Of a DNA stretch of 64,000 bases, positions 8,606 through 17,122 are shown in pieces. The translations under genes and the position numbers were made by a program. Numbering within the stretch: position 1 is the first letter of the stretch; each line of letters starts with the position of its first letter. Origin of the DNA: Brevibacillus migulae (GTDB taxonomy: Bacteria; Bacillota; Bacilli; Brevibacillales; Brevibacillaceae); NCBI RefSeq assembly GCF_004521915.1, contig NZ_SDKD01000013.1, positions 1 through 64,000 of the forward strand, written 5' to 3'. Under the pieces are notes generated by a model, which saw only the letters and a list, made by a program, of their open reading frames with translations, made no database searches and was not told the origin of the DNA.

Positions 8606-9424
8606 CTAGATGTACTTCACTTCAATATCGCCGATGAGCAGGCTGATGTTGAGTGCTACTTTTTGCGAGGCGCTATCATACGAGTCCGAGCGCATGGAGA
8701 CACAGCGATTCAGCCCTCCCTGATGATGGCCAAAAATGCCCAGATCGCCCACCATGACCTCGGCGCCAACCGAGACGGGCAGATCGACGGGTACGTAGAT
8801 CGTAATGTCGCCTACCCAGCCTTTTATGGAAATCTGGGCTTCCTCCTCCTGGATGACAGCCCGGGATAGATCGATGACCACATTGCCAATCCCGTGCCAT
8901 ACGTGCATATTGGAGAGCTCAAATCGGCCGGATGTCAGATGGAAATCACCGATAAGCGCACTGCGGGTGTTTTTCGTCCCTCCCATTCGCGGAGCAGGGT
9001 CCATGCGCAGTTTCATTGTTTCATACGCAGCTTCTTCTGCTTTGGTTACGGATTCATCCAGGTGAGGGTCGGCAGGAGCGGAAACCGGCTGCCCCACAGG
9101 ACGCTGCGTCTCTTTTCCTTTTCGCGAGCGAATCATCTGGAAGCCAAAATACAGTAACCCCATAGAGACAATCAAATAGAAAACATCATTAATCTGCACA
9201 TCAAACCATAAATGTAAAAGAAATAACGTTCCGAGCCCAGTCAAAATGCCGCCGATGATCCGCGCTCCTTTTGACCATTCCCGAAGTCCAAAATACAGCA
9301 AGATCACTGGCCATAGTTGCCATATATCAAACTCGATCAGATTGATTCCATCAAGAAACAGTCCGACTCCGGCGATCATGATGACAATACCGACGAGCAT
9401 TGTGTGCAAGCGAGATAATTTCAC
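8606..9424 (-). CDS. liaF: LiaF-like envelope-stress modulator
   Basis: Membrane protein that in Bacillus inhibits LiaS in the absence of stress. The N-terminal half has about four helices (MLVGIVIMIAGVGLFLDGIN, then WPVILLYFGLREW and GILTGLGTLFLL). The C-terminal half is the DUF2154-like beta domain (SALIGDFHLTSGRF, GDITIYVPVDLPVSVGAEV, LLIGDIEVKYI). The start chosen is GTG 9424, preceded by GAGGAGAGGAGACAGAC; the in-frame ATG 99 bases up has no ribosome site. 272 residues, 13 bases before liaS. Confidence 0.88.
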   Translation of the reverse strand: MKLSRLHTMLVGIVIMIAGVGLFLDGINLIEFDIWQLWPVILLYFGLREWSKGARIIGGILTGLGTLFLLHLWFDVQINDVFYLIVSMGLLYFGFQMIRSRKGKETQRPVGQPVSAPADPHLDESVTKAEEAAYETMKLRMDPAPRMGGTKNTRSALIGDFHLTSGRFELSNMHVWHGIGNVVIDLSRAVIQEEEAQISIKGWVGDITIYVPVDLPVSVGAEVMVGDLGIFGHHQGGLNRCVSMRSDSYDSASQKVALNISLLIGDIEVKYI

Positions 9425-9527
9425 GTCTGTCTCCTCTCCTCGGAAAAACTTGACTGCGCCTGTAGCGGGCGGAGCCTTCGCATTCCTGTGCCACTGATCT
9501 GTTTGCCCTGTGACACTGTGCAAGATA

Positions 9528-10079
9528 TTATTTATGACAAATATAAATAAAGGCCGGCGGAATATTCAGCGCGGTAAACCCGATGTCCACCTTGGAAAAG
9601 CGCTGCTGCAATTCCGCGTGAAGCTGTAAGGAATATTGGAATGTAATGAATAATCCTCCCGGTGCCAGTGCTTTATGCACCTCACGAAGAATACCGTCAC
9701 GCAGCTCCTCCGGAAATACAGCGAACGGCAGACCGGAAATGATGGCATCCACTTGATCGATCTTGAGTTCCTCTAGATAATCGTTAAGGTTCAACGCCTC
9801 TTGTTTGACAATCACGGAAGGGAAACGCTGCTCCAACAGCTCGCGAAACTGCGCATCCCGTTCAATCGCAATAAATCGGGCATCTGACCGCTTGTTTCGG
9901 AGAATAGCCTTTGTAAACACACCGGTCCCCGGTCCAAGTTCCACGATCGTTTTGGCTGTCTGCCATGGAACCTGTTTCATGATTTCCTTGCATAAAAAAC
10001 GTGAACTCGGAGCGATGCTCCCCACTCGTCCCGGCTCTGATAGAAAACGCTTCAAGAATACCAACATATCTGTCAACAA
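9528..10079 (-). CDS. Class I SAM methyltransferase in the lia operon
   Basis: A 183-residue methyltransferase with motif I VELGPGTGVFTKAIL, motif II IAIERD and motif IV-like SGLPFAVFP. It resembles the short phospholipid-N-methyltransferase / rRNA-adenine-dimethylase-like group (ERFLSEPGRVGSIAPSSRFL-type N-terminus). Start is TTG 10079, 5 bases after AGGAGG; a second TTG follows at once. It lies between pspA/liaH and liaF, where the classic lia operon has no such gene. Substrate unknown; a membrane lipid is a reasonable guess given the neighbours. Confidence 0.78.
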   Translation of the reverse strand: MLTDMLVFLKRFLSEPGRVGSIAPSSRFLCKEIMKQVPWQTAKTIVELGPGTGVFTKAILRNKRSDARFIAIERDAQFRELLEQRFPSVIVKQEALNLNDYLEELKIDQVDAIISGLPFAVFPEELRDGILREVHKALAPGGLFITFQYSLQLHAELQQRFSKVDIGFTALNIPPAFIYICHK

Positions 10080-10094
10080 GGCTACCTCCTAGGT

Positions 10095-10123
10095 GAAAAG
10101 CAGCCTGTCAGTCACAGGCTGCT
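10095..10123 (-). terminator. Internal terminator after pspA/liaH
   Basis: A perfect 10-bp stem (AGCAGCCTGT / ACAGGCTGCT, 10099-10108 and 10114-10123) with TTTTC-like tail on the minus strand. It would make the liaI-pspA message more abundant than the downstream methyltransferase-liaFSR message. Confidence 0.65.
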
Positions 10124-10170
10124 GTCTTTCCAAACAGTTACTAATTCAACATACCTTCATTGTTTCCTTG

Positions 10171-10839
10171 TTATTTTGCCACATTCTCTTTCTCGACCAA
10201 ACCAGCCTTGATTCGCGCCAGCTCTGCCTCGATTTCATCTTGAACCGCTGTGCTTGCCGGTACATGAAGAGTGCGCCACTGTCCGCTCACTTCTGCTTCC
10301 GCTTCCATACGCAGCACTTTTTCTTCCATGCGGGCAAAACCGCGGCTGGCCGATTCGCTGCCAAAGCCGATGATCGCTTGGTTGACCTGTTTTTGTGCTT
10401 GGGCGACTTGCGCACGGGACATCAATGCATACTTTTTCGCTCTCATCTTATAGAACTCATCTTTCAATTCTGCCAGCTTCTCCCGCATTTGCGCCGCTGC
10501 TTCTGCCGCTTGTTTGTAGAGCGCCTCATATTCCTGTGCACGCGCCTCATAGCGCTTTTGCTCGATTAGAGCCCGGCGTGCCAGATCATCCTCGCCTTCG
10601 CTCAACGCCAGCTTCACTTGACGCTCCCGCTTCGCTGTAATGCTCAACGCTTCTTCCCACTGCTGACGGAAACGTTTTTCCATCGCGATCTGTCTGGCTA
10701 CCGCCACTTCGACTTGTCCGATTTCCACTTCCATATCTCTCATATATTGTGTCAACATTACGATCGGATCTTCCATCGAATCAATCAAATCATTAATGGA
10801 TGCTGCTGTTACATCACGCAAACGTTTAAAAATACCCAT
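10171..10839 (-). CDS. liaH: PspA/IM30 family phage-shock protein (LiaH-like)
   Basis: A 222-residue, almost wholly coiled-coil protein that binds and protects stressed membranes as ESCRT-III-like oligomers. It starts with MGIFKRLRDVTAASINDLID, the amphipathic helix of the family, followed by EDPIVMLTQYMRDMEVEI and a long Ala/Glu/Arg-rich helix (about 25-190). Second gene of the lia cluster, 52 bases after the liaI-like gene. In Bacillus the liaIH pair is the main target of LiaR. Confidence 0.92.
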   Translation of the reverse strand: MGIFKRLRDVTAASINDLIDSMEDPIVMLTQYMRDMEVEIGQVEVAVARQIAMEKRFRQQWEEALSITAKRERQVKLALSEGEDDLARRALIEQKRYEARAQEYEALYKQAAEAAAQMREKLAELKDEFYKMRAKKYALMSRAQVAQAQKQVNQAIIGFGSESASRGFARMEEKVLRMEAEAEVSGQWRTLHVPASTAVQDEIEAELARIKAGLVEKENVAK

Positions 10840-10890
10840 GTTTGGTTCCTCCTTTGATCTTGTCCATTTGATCTAGTTCCACTCGTTAAC

Positions 10891-11310
10891 TTATCCATTT
10901 TGCTTTCGTGCCTGATGCTCTCGCTCCCAACGATCCAAAGCGTCTTCCTTCAAGACTGCTTCTGCCCACCGCCGTTCCATTACATCCGGAACACTATGTA
11001 CCGGCTTCGACTGACGTCTGATCAGACGATAGCCAAAGTAGATGGCGATCATGGCAAGCAGACAACTAAAGAGGAGATCCAGCTTGCCGATTAGCATCAG
11101 CAGACCAAAGAGGAAGACAAACGCACCCCAGCCCTTTTTACCGGCAGAGCCGCCATGTATCAGCCGTTTTCCTCCATAGAGCATGATCGCTCCTGGAATC
11201 AGGAAGCTGATGAGATCTCCGGTGTGAATCCCGAAGAGATCCAAGATCAGCAGCGCTCCAACCATTAGAAGGATCAGGCCCAGGATCACTTTTCCAGACC
11301 GATCACTCAT
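10891..11310 (-). CDS. LiaI/LiaF-like transmembrane protein
   Basis: A 139-residue membrane protein with three to four helices (KVILGLILLMVGALLILDLF, LISFLIPGAIMLYGG, WGAFVFLFGLLMLIG, then LLAMIAIYFGYRLI) and a soluble C-terminal tail with WAEAVLKEDALDRWEREHQ. It looks like the LiaI-LiaF-like membrane region and would anchor PspA/LiaH at the membrane. The ATG at 11310 has GGAGG 9 bases upstream; an ORF extension of 47 residues further up is not supported. First gene of the lia operon. Confidence 0.78.
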   Translation of the reverse strand: MSDRSGKVILGLILLMVGALLILDLFGIHTGDLISFLIPGAIMLYGGKRLIHGGSAGKKGWGAFVFLFGLLMLIGKLDLLFSCLLAMIAIYFGYRLIRRQSKPVHSVPDVMERRWAEAVLKEDALDRWEREHQARKQNG

Positions 11311-11354
11311 TGCGTTGTCCCTCCTTTCCTTGTGCTGCGTCCTTACACCCTTAT

Positions 11355-11395
11355 TGTAGACCTCGCAAGAAACCGGGATAACGGGCGAGCGGTTG
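11355..11395 (-). promoter_or_regulatory. Candidate promoter of the lia operon
   Basis: On the minus strand a TACAAT -10 (complement of 11354-11359 region, within GGTCTACAATAAGG) lies about 45 bases before the liaI-like start. The -35 is weak (TTATCC-like), as expected for an activator-dependent promoter. Upstream, AACCG and CGGTT half-sites flank an 18-bp stretch that could be part of a LiaR site; this is only suggestive. Confidence 0.3.
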
Positions 11396-11477
11396 GTTTT
11401 TCTCTCGGTCTCCAGGCGGAGGGATAATCCTGCCTTAGGTGACCTCTTCAAAACGTTTCAAGAATATTCGGTTAATT

Positions 11478-11494
11478 TGTGACAATTTTGTGAA
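11478..11494 (+). promoter_or_regulatory. WalR-like direct repeat
   Basis: TGTGAC-N5-TGTGAA: two hexamers with 11-bp periodicity, each one mismatch from the WalR box TGTWAH-N5-TGTWAH. It lies upstream of a TATAAC -10 (11537-11542) with no good -35, ahead of a wall-hydrolase gene of the type WalR controls in Bacillus. A TTTTGTGAACAAAA palindrome (11486-11499) overlaps it. Confidence 0.4.
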
Positions 11495-11562
11495 CAAAAT
11501 GTTGTCGAAAAGGAAATAGGTGGACAACAGAGAATGTATAACCTTGGCGTGTAAAAAAATAT

Positions 11563-11706
11563 CGAATAAAGCCGAGTTCCGTAACTGGAAGCGGGGGAAC
11601 CAAGTATAGTAAGGACGTTTTTCGACCTTACACGGGGTGAATGGCTGTTTCGACAGCCTAGGGCAATCCTTTCGACCGAACCCATCAGCTAACCTCGTAG
11701 GCGCAA
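11563..11706 (+). promoter_or_regulatory. c-di-AMP riboswitch (ydaO-yuaA type)
   Basis: The conserved segments of the ydaO/yuaA aptamer are present in order: GCGGGGGAACCAAG (11591-11604 region), CACGGGGTGAATGGC (about 11631-11645), AGCCTAGGGCA, then GAACCCATCAGCTAACC followed by TCGTAGGCGC just before the ribosome site. The class binds c-di-AMP and usually turns off genes for wall hydrolases and potassium uptake. The NlpC/P60 gene starts 18 bases later. Confidence 0.9.
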
Positions 11707-11723
11707 GAAAGGGGCAGCAAAAG

Positions 11724-12272
11724 TTGCGCAAGTTCGTGTCGTCTTTGCTTGTTGCTGGGCTATTATTAACAGGTGCCAGCGCGGCGTTTGCCGATGAAAA
11801 TCCTTTAATGGATACGGTAAAACCATTGTACGGTGCTCCTTATAAATCGGGAGGCACCAGTAAAAAAGGCTTTGACTGCTCCGGATTCACACGCTATGTT
11901 TTCGACCAGTTGGGTGTAGATCTGCCTCACACCTCTGCAGGTCAGTTCAATTTGGGAACATCGATCGCCAAGAAGGATCTTCAGCCTGGTGATTTAGTCT
12001 TCTTCCAGACGAACGGCCGCAGCGTTTCCCACGTGGGCATCTACATCGGCAACAACACCTTCGTACACTCCGAATCTGGCAGAGGCATTGTCAATACAAA
12101 GCTGTCTGATCCTTATTACTGGAGCAAGCGTTACGTCGGTGCCAAACGGATCTCTGTACCGGCTTTGAATCCCATGATTGTGGATGCAAACCAAAAGAAA
12201 AAACCAGCCGTGCAAGCAGCATCCGTTCCAGAAACAAAACCGGCAACACCGGAAACCACAACAAAAAAATAG
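11724..12272 (+). CDS. Secreted NlpC/P60 peptidoglycan endopeptidase
   Basis: Cysteine peptidase that cuts stem peptides in the wall. A signal peptide (LRKFVSSLLVAGLLLTGASAAFA, about 1-23) is followed directly by the NlpC/P60 domain: catalytic Cys in KGFDCSGFTRYVF, catalytic His in SHVGIYIG, and a third polar site near HSESGRGIV. The C-terminal tail is rich in Pro, Thr and Lys. No LysM or SH3 wall-binding domain. Start TTG 11724 fits the signal peptide and the AAGGGG site; the upstream in-frame ATG at 11637 lies inside the riboswitch. 182 residues. Confidence 0.88.
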   Translation: MRKFVSSLLVAGLLLTGASAAFADENPLMDTVKPLYGAPYKSGGTSKKGFDCSGFTRYVFDQLGVDLPHTSAGQFNLGTSIAKKDLQPGDLVFFQTNGRSVSHVGIYIGNNTFVHSESGRGIVNTKLSDPYYWSKRYVGAKRISVPALNPMIVDANQKKKPAVQAASVPETKPATPETTTKK

Positions 12273-12298
12273 GTTTCATCTAAGTACAAATGATTGAA

Positions 12299-12327
12299 GT
12301 CAGGAGAATTCTCCTGGCTTTTTTTGG
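12299..12327 (+). terminator. Terminator of the NlpC/P60 gene
   Basis: CAGGAG-AATT-CTCCTG (12301-12316) followed by GGC and a run of seven T. Confidence 0.85.
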
Positions 12328-12438
12328 CGCATTTTAGCACCTGGTGTCAGGATATTGTCCCAACCGATGACAACAGCTTACCCTCTGTAACCCGCTGCAC
12401 TTCTCCCCCTTATTGCCCTGTTTTTCTCTTGTGATTCA

Positions 12439-12447
12439 TGTTATACT
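12439..12447 (+). promoter_or_regulatory. Extended -10 promoter of the rib operon
   Basis: TGTTATACT gives TGn-TATACT, an extended -10, about 20 bases before the RFN element. The -35 region is weak. Confidence 0.5.
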
Positions 12448-12465
12448 CGTCCCAGTTGAATAGTG

Positions 12466-12600
12466 ACCTTCAGGGCAGGGTGAAATTCCTGACCGGCGGT
12501 AATGACGTTTCGTCTGAGCCCGCGACTCGCTGCACCGTTTGCAGCGACTGACTTGGTGCATATTCCAAGGCCGACGGTTATAGTCCGGATGGGAGAAGGT
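12466..12600 (+). promoter_or_regulatory. FMN riboswitch (RFN element)
   Basis: All hallmark blocks are present: CAGGGCAGGGTGAAATTCC, CTGACCGGCGGT, GAGCCCGCGA, GACTTGGTG, ATTCCAAGGCCGACGG and AGTCCGGATGGGAGAAGG. FMN binding is known to favour the downstream terminator and so switch off riboflavin genes. The terminator is at 12661-12694, before ribD. Confidence 0.97.
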
Positions 12601-12660
12601 AATGATAAGCTTTGCACTCATTTTTTTCGAAAAAATGATGTCGCAAGGCCTATTCCGTTA

Positions 12661-12694
12661 TGCCCTGATGATGTTGGTCAGGGCATTTTCCTTT
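12661..12694 (+). terminator. FMN-controlled attenuator of the rib operon
   Basis: TGCCCTGA...TCAGGGCA (12661-12685) followed by TTTTCCTTTT, between the RFN element and ribD; the expression platform of the riboswitch. Confidence 0.85.
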
Positions 12695-12753
12695 TCTATG
12701 GCTCATTATTCGCACGGAAATATTCCATCTTATCAAGAAAGGAGAATGCACTC

Positions 12754-13848
12754 ATGCAAGACACCCACTACATGTCTATCGCCTTGCAAATGGCTCGGGG
12801 AACCAAGGGGCAAACGAGTCCGAATCCCCTTGTCGGGGCCGTTGTCGTCAAAGACGGAAATATCGTCGGGCTCGGAGCCCACTTGCGAGCGGGCGAACCG
12901 CATGCGGAGGTACACGCGCTGCGGATGGCTGGCGAAAAGGCGCAGGGAGCGACCATCTATGTGACACTGGAGCCATGCAGCCATCACGGCAGAACCCCAC
13001 CTTGCGCCGAAGCCATCATCCATGCGGGCATTCGCCGAGTCGTGATTGCTGTCACCGACCCGAACCCGCTCGTCTCTGGTCGAGGCGTGGCGATCTTGCG
13101 CGAAGCCGGCATCGATGTGACCGTCGGTGTCTTGGAGACGGAAGCAAAACGGTTAAACGAAGTCTTTTTTCACTACATTTCGACCGGTCTCCCTTTTGTC
13201 ACCGTGAAGACCGCAAGCACACTGGATGGCAAGGTAGCCACCAGCACCGGTCACAGCCGTTGGATCACGGGAGAAAAGGCACGCGAGGAAGTCCATCTGC
13301 TTCGCACGCAGCATGACGCCATTTTAGTGGGAGTCAACACCGTGATCGCCGACGATCCTGCCCTAACCGCACGTTTCGACGTGCCGACCAGGCAGCCTGT
13401 ACGAATTGTGCTCGACAGCACCTGTCGCATCCCGCTCACCGCACAGCTGCTGCGGGATCAAAAGGCACCCACCTGGATTATCACGACGCAAGCCTCTTCT
13501 GCTGAAAAGCGCGCTCAGCTGGCAGAATTGGGGGCCAAAGTCATCATCGTGGATGACAGGCACAATCAGGTGGATATACAGACCATGCTCGGCTATTTGG
13601 GGAAGGAAGGCATTACCTCTCTGCTTGTGGAAGGCGGCGCTGCGGTGAATGGAGCTTTTCTCACGGCAAAGGCGATCCAAAAGGTAATCAGCTATATTTC
13701 GCTGAAAATGGTCGGCGGACAGGATGCCCCCACTTCTTTTGGCGGGGTGGGCGTAGAACGCATGGAGCAGGCCATCATAGTAAAAGAGACGGAAATAGAA
13801 CGGCTCAGCGATACCGACATTCGCATTACAGGGTATCCGGACTGGTAA
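12754..13848 (+). CDS. ribD: RibD, bifunctional riboflavin deaminase/reductase
   Basis: Carries out the second and third steps of riboflavin synthesis: deamination of the pyrimidine, then NADPH reduction of the ribosyl side chain. The N-terminal deaminase (1-145) has the zinc motif H50-A-E52 and the PCSHHGRTPPC cysteines (C75, C84). The reductase (about 150-360) begins PFVTVKTASTLDGKVA and has SRWITGEKAR and LLVEGGAAVNG. 364 residues. ATG 12754 follows AAAGGAG by 9 bases; the long open frame upstream lies in the riboswitch. Confidence 0.96.
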   Translation: MQDTHYMSIALQMARGTKGQTSPNPLVGAVVVKDGNIVGLGAHLRAGEPHAEVHALRMAGEKAQGATIYVTLEPCSHHGRTPPCAEAIIHAGIRRVVIAVTDPNPLVSGRGVAILREAGIDVTVGVLETEAKRLNEVFFHYISTGLPFVTVKTASTLDGKVATSTGHSRWITGEKAREEVHLLRTQHDAILVGVNTVIADDPALTARFDVPTRQPVRIVLDSTCRIPLTAQLLRDQKAPTWIITTQASSAEKRAQLAELGAKVIIVDDRHNQVDIQTMLGYLGKEGITSLLVEGGAAVNGAFLTAKAIQKVISYISLKMVGGQDAPTSFGGVGVERMEQAIIVKETEIERLSDTDIRITGYPDW

Positions 13849-13857
13849 GGAGGCATT

Positions 13858-14514
13858 ATGTTTACTGGAATCGTGGAAGAAATCGGCACGCTCGCTGAGA
13901 TAAAAGGAGGGCAGCAAGCCAGCCAATTGACCATCCGGGCCAAGAAGGTGCTGGAGGATGTGCAGCTTGGGGACAGCATCTCGGTAAACGGCGTATGTTT
14001 GACGGTCACCTCTTTTACCTCTCGCCAGTTTACCGTCGATGTCATGCCGGAAACATTAAAGAAGACGAACCTGAGCGATTTGCAGCACGGCCATCCGGTC
14101 AATCTGGAGAGAGCCATGGCAATGGGTGGACGCTTCGGCGGGCATATCGTCTCCGGCCACGTGGACGGAACCGGAACCGTGATCTCCCGCGAGGCTTATG
14201 CCAACGCGGTTCTGTTTCGGATTAAGGCTGGCCCTGATTTATTGAGATATATGATGCCCCGCGGCTCCATTACGGTGGATGGTGTCAGCCTGACGATCGT
14301 CGATGTGTGGGAGCAAGGCTTTTCCATCTCGCTCATACCGCATACGCTGGCCCATACGAGTATCCGGGAGCGAAAAGCGGGAGATCGCGTCAATCTGGAA
14401 TGCGACATCATCGGGAAATATGTAGAGCGTTTATTGCATTTCCCAAATCATGCACAACCTGACCAGTCGCCAAAGCTCGACATGGATTACTTGAAACTGC
14501 ATGGGTTTGCCTGA
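13858..14514 (+). CDS. ribE: Riboflavin synthase alpha subunit
   Basis: Catalyses the last step, dismutation of two lumazine molecules into riboflavin plus a pyrimidine. Two internal repeats of the lumazine-binding fold: the first begins MFTGIVEEIGTL and holds GDSISVNGVCLTV; the second has HIVSGHVDGTGTV and GSITVDGVSLTIVDV. 218 residues, as usual. GGAGG precedes ATG 13858, 9 bases after ribD. Confidence 0.96.
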   Translation: MFTGIVEEIGTLAEIKGGQQASQLTIRAKKVLEDVQLGDSISVNGVCLTVTSFTSRQFTVDVMPETLKKTNLSDLQHGHPVNLERAMAMGGRFGGHIVSGHVDGTGTVISREAYANAVLFRIKAGPDLLRYMMPRGSITVDGVSLTIVDVWEQGFSISLIPHTLAHTSIRERKAGDRVNLECDIIGKYVERLLHFPNHAQPDQSPKLDMDYLKLHGFA

Positions 14515-14565
14515 TCGAACCCAAGACGAGACTCGTGAACAGCAACCATTCCGGGAGGTGGAGTT

Positions 14566-15768
14566 ATGTTCCACAGCATAGAAGAAGCGTTGAAAGACCT
14601 GCAGCAAGGCAAGCCCATCATCGTAGTAGATGATGAAGACCGCGAGAATGAAGGGGATTTCCTTTGCTTGGCAGAAGCCGCCACACCTGAAGTCATCAAC
14701 TTTATGGTCACGCATGGAAGGGGCCTCGTGTGCGTTCCTGTTACTGAAGAGCGGGCTGCACAGCTCCGACTGCGCCCCATGACCGAGCTGAATACGGACA
14801 GTCACGGAACGGCCTTCACCGTCTCCATTGACGAAGCATCTACCCATACAGGCATCTCAGCTTTTGAACGCTCTCATACGATCCTCAGCATGATCGATCC
14901 AAGCAAGCAGGCCGAGCATTTTCGCCGTCCCGGCCATATCTTTCCGTTGGTCGCGAAAAAAGGCGGGGTGCTTCGCCGGGCAGGCCACACGGAAGCAGCG
15001 GTTGACCTGGCCAGGTTGGCTGGCGCTTACCCCGCTGGCGTCATTTGCGAGATCTTAAATGAAGACGGCACCATGGCACGCCTGCCGCAGCTGGAGGAGA
15101 TTGCCAAGCAGTTCGACTTGAAGCTCATCTCGATCGCTTCCCTGATCGAGTATCGCATGCGCACAGAGTCATTGGTCCATCGCGAAATTGAAGTCAGTCT
15201 CCCCAGCGAGTACGGGGATTTCCGCATCGTGGCTTATACCAATCGAGTGGATGACAAGGAGCACGTCGCTCTGGTAAAAGGCGAGATTTCTCCCGATAAG
15301 CCAACCCTCGTTCGCGTCCACTCGGAATGTCTGACCGGTGATGTATTCGGATCGTATCGCTGCGATTGCGGACCGCAATTGCACGCAGCCCTGCGCCAAA
15401 TCGAAGCGAACGGCAATGGTGTGCTCTTGTATATGCGTCAGGAAGGCAGAGGCATCGGACTGCTGAATAAGCTGCGCGCTTACAAGCTGCAAGAGGAAGG
15501 CTTTGACACCGTGGAAGCCAATCAAAAGCTGGGCTTTCCTGCGGATCTGCGGGATTACGGGCTCGGAGCGCAAATGCTGCGGGATCTAGGCGTAAACAAG
15601 ATGCGCCTGATGACCAACAACCCGCGCAAAATGAAAGCGCTGGACGGATACGGTCTGGAGCTGGTCGAACGTGTGCCGATCGAATTTCCAACGCAAGAGC
15701 ATAATGAACGTTACTTAAAAACCAAGCATGAAAAACTCGGGCATCTGCTTACATTGATCAAGGAGTGA
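14566..15768 (+). CDS. ribBA: RibBA, DHBP synthase / GTP cyclohydrolase II
   Basis: Supplies both riboflavin precursors: 3,4-dihydroxy-2-butanone 4-phosphate from ribulose 5-phosphate (residues 1-200; [10 protein letters not shown] acidic motif, then HGRGLVCV) and the GTP-derived pyrimidine (residues 205-400; zinc cysteines in [17 protein letters not shown], then RQEGRGIGL and [11 protein letters not shown]). The fusion and its order are standard for Bacillota. 400 residues; GGGAGGTGGAGTT before ATG 14566. Confidence 0.97.
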   Translation: MFHSIEEALKDLQQGKPIIVVDDEDRENEGDFLCLAEAATPEVINFMVTHGRGLVCVPVTEERAAQLRLRPMTELNTDSHGTAFTVSIDEASTHTGISAFERSHTILSMIDPSKQAEHFRRPGHIFPLVAKKGGVLRRAGHTEAAVDLARLAGAYPAGVICEILNEDGTMARLPQLEEIAKQFDLKLISIASLIEYRMRTESLVHREIEVSLPSEYGDFRIVAYTNRVDDKEHVALVKGEISPDKPTLVRVHSECLTGDVFGSYRCDCGPQLHAALRQIEANGNGVLLYMRQEGRGIGLLNKLRAYKLQEEGFDTVEANQKLGFPADLRDYGLGAQMLRDLGVNKMRLMTNNPRKMKALDGYGLELVERVPIEFPTQEHNERYLKTKHEKLGHLLTLIKE

Positions 15769-15775
15769 ACCACAC

Positions 15776-16237
15776 ATGAAAACATACGAAGGACATTTAG
15801 TCGGAACCGGCCTCAAGATTGGCATCGTCGCAGGACGTTTTAATGAATTTATCGTAGGCAAACTGGTAAGCGGCGCATTAGACGCCTTGAAACGCCATGG
15901 GGTTAACGATGATGATGTGGAGCTCGCTTGGGTACCGGGCGCTTTTGAGATCCCGTTGGTAGCGAAAAAGATGGCGGACTCCGGAAAATATGACGCCGTG
16001 ATCACTCTCGGCGCGGTTATCCGCGGATCCACTCCGCATTTTGATTATGTGTGCAATGAATGCGCAAAGGGAGTGGCAAACGTCGCGCTTACTTCCGGAA
16101 TTCCGGTTATATTCGGCGTACTGACAACCGACAGCATCGAGCAAGCGATTGAGAGGGCTGGAACAAAGGCAGGAAACAAAGGATGGGAAGCGGCGACCGC
16201 AGCCATCGAAATGGGTAATTTGACTAAACAATGGTAA
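15776..16237 (+). CDS. ribH: Lumazine synthase (beta subunit of riboflavin synthase)
   Basis: Condenses the RibBA and RibD products into 6,7-dimethyl-8-ribityllumazine. 153 residues with the family signatures [46 protein letters not shown] and [20 protein letters not shown]. These proteins form 60-subunit capsids, often around RibE. Last gene of the rib operon, 7 bases after ribBA. Confidence 0.97.
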   Translation: MKTYEGHLVGTGLKIGIVAGRFNEFIVGKLVSGALDALKRHGVNDDDVELAWVPGAFEIPLVAKKMADSGKYDAVITLGAVIRGSTPHFDYVCNECAKGVANVALTSGIPVIFGVLTTDSIEQAIERAGTKAGNKGWEAATAAIEMGNLTKQW

Positions 16238-16250
16238 GGCGAAACGAAAA

Positions 16251-16286
16251 CAGGTGCTGGCCCACTCAGGTCGGCACCTGTTTTTT
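16251..16286 (+). terminator. Terminator of the rib operon
   Basis: CAGGTGC / GCACCTG (16251-16257 and 16274-16280) with six T, 14 bases after the ribH stop. Confidence 0.85.
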
Positions 16287-16302
16287 GGATACAGCAGCGC
16301 TT

Positions 16303-16935
16303 TTAGAAGATCAGCGTCTGGTAGCCGCTGTAGAATACCTTGCAAGCGAAAAACAAAAACAACACTGCAGAGGCAACAGAAAAGCCTTTGATCAGGCTCG
16401 GCCCCATCACCTTGCCGCCAAGCGCAGCGACAAACGCGATGGCTAAGGACCATACGATCGAAGCAGCGAAAAACCCGCTCATAAACAGCAGCAAAGACAA
16501 CTGTGAACCATCCTGGCTCGATGCGATCACACTCCCACCGATGGTAGCGAACCAGAGAATGGCGGAAGGAGATGCGAGTGCAAGCCCGACTCCCCAGGAA
16601 AAGTCTTTTAGCGGCGAACGGACCTTCACCTCATGATGCAAGTCGATTTCCTTGGGCTTTTTGATTTCACGGATCATTTGCCAGCTCATCCAGAGCAATA
16701 CCGCCGATCCTCCCAGCCACAGCACCCATTTGACGACCACAAACTGCAGCAGCAACGTAATGCCCGCAATGGACAGTGCCGCGTAGATCATGTCCCCCAG
16801 ACCCGATCCTAATCCGATCAAAAAAGCTGGCATAAACCCTCTCTGCACACCGGTACGCAGCAATGAAACGTTAACCATCCCCAAATCCAAACAAAGCGAC
16901 AATGAGAGAAAAAAGCCTGATAGGAACAGCAGCAC
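16303..16935 (-). CDS. LysE/RhtB family amino-acid exporter
   Basis: Six-helix membrane exporter of the LysE superfamily. It has the family N-terminus with DLGMVNVSLLRTGVQRG in place of the usual PGP motif and the central ALASPSAILWF segment. 210 residues from GTG 16935, which has GGAGGG 7 bases upstream; an ATG 18 bases further up precedes that ribosome site. Substrate not predictable; it faces the rib operon with its own promoter region upstream. Confidence 0.83.
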   Translation of the reverse strand: MLLFLSGFFLSLSLCLDLGMVNVSLLRTGVQRGFMPAFLIGLGSGLGDMIYAALSIAGITLLLQFVVVKWVLWLGGSAVLLWMSWQMIREIKKPKEIDLHHEVKVRSPLKDFSWGVGLALASPSAILWFATIGGSVIASSQDGSQLSLLLFMSGFFAASIVWSLAIAFVAALGGKVMGPSLIKGFSVASAVLFLFFACKVFYSGYQTLIF

Positions 16936-17122
16936 GTATATCCCTCCAACCATTTTATGTCATCTACATGTTATATAATCTGACATCTATTGGCAATCTT
17001 TTTTCCGCATTTTCCGCCCAATTGAAGGGAAAAAAATCCAACCTTTCACAGCGCGAATGATGGCGAAACGTGTTATGATAGATCGTAATATAGATATATT
17101 GTCTCATTTGGGGGAGTTCTCT

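Noticed and set aside
11341..11440. LiaR binding site
   Set aside because: Weak AACCG/CGGTT half-sites only; I could not match a defined LiaR consensus, so it is kept only as a low-confidence promoter.
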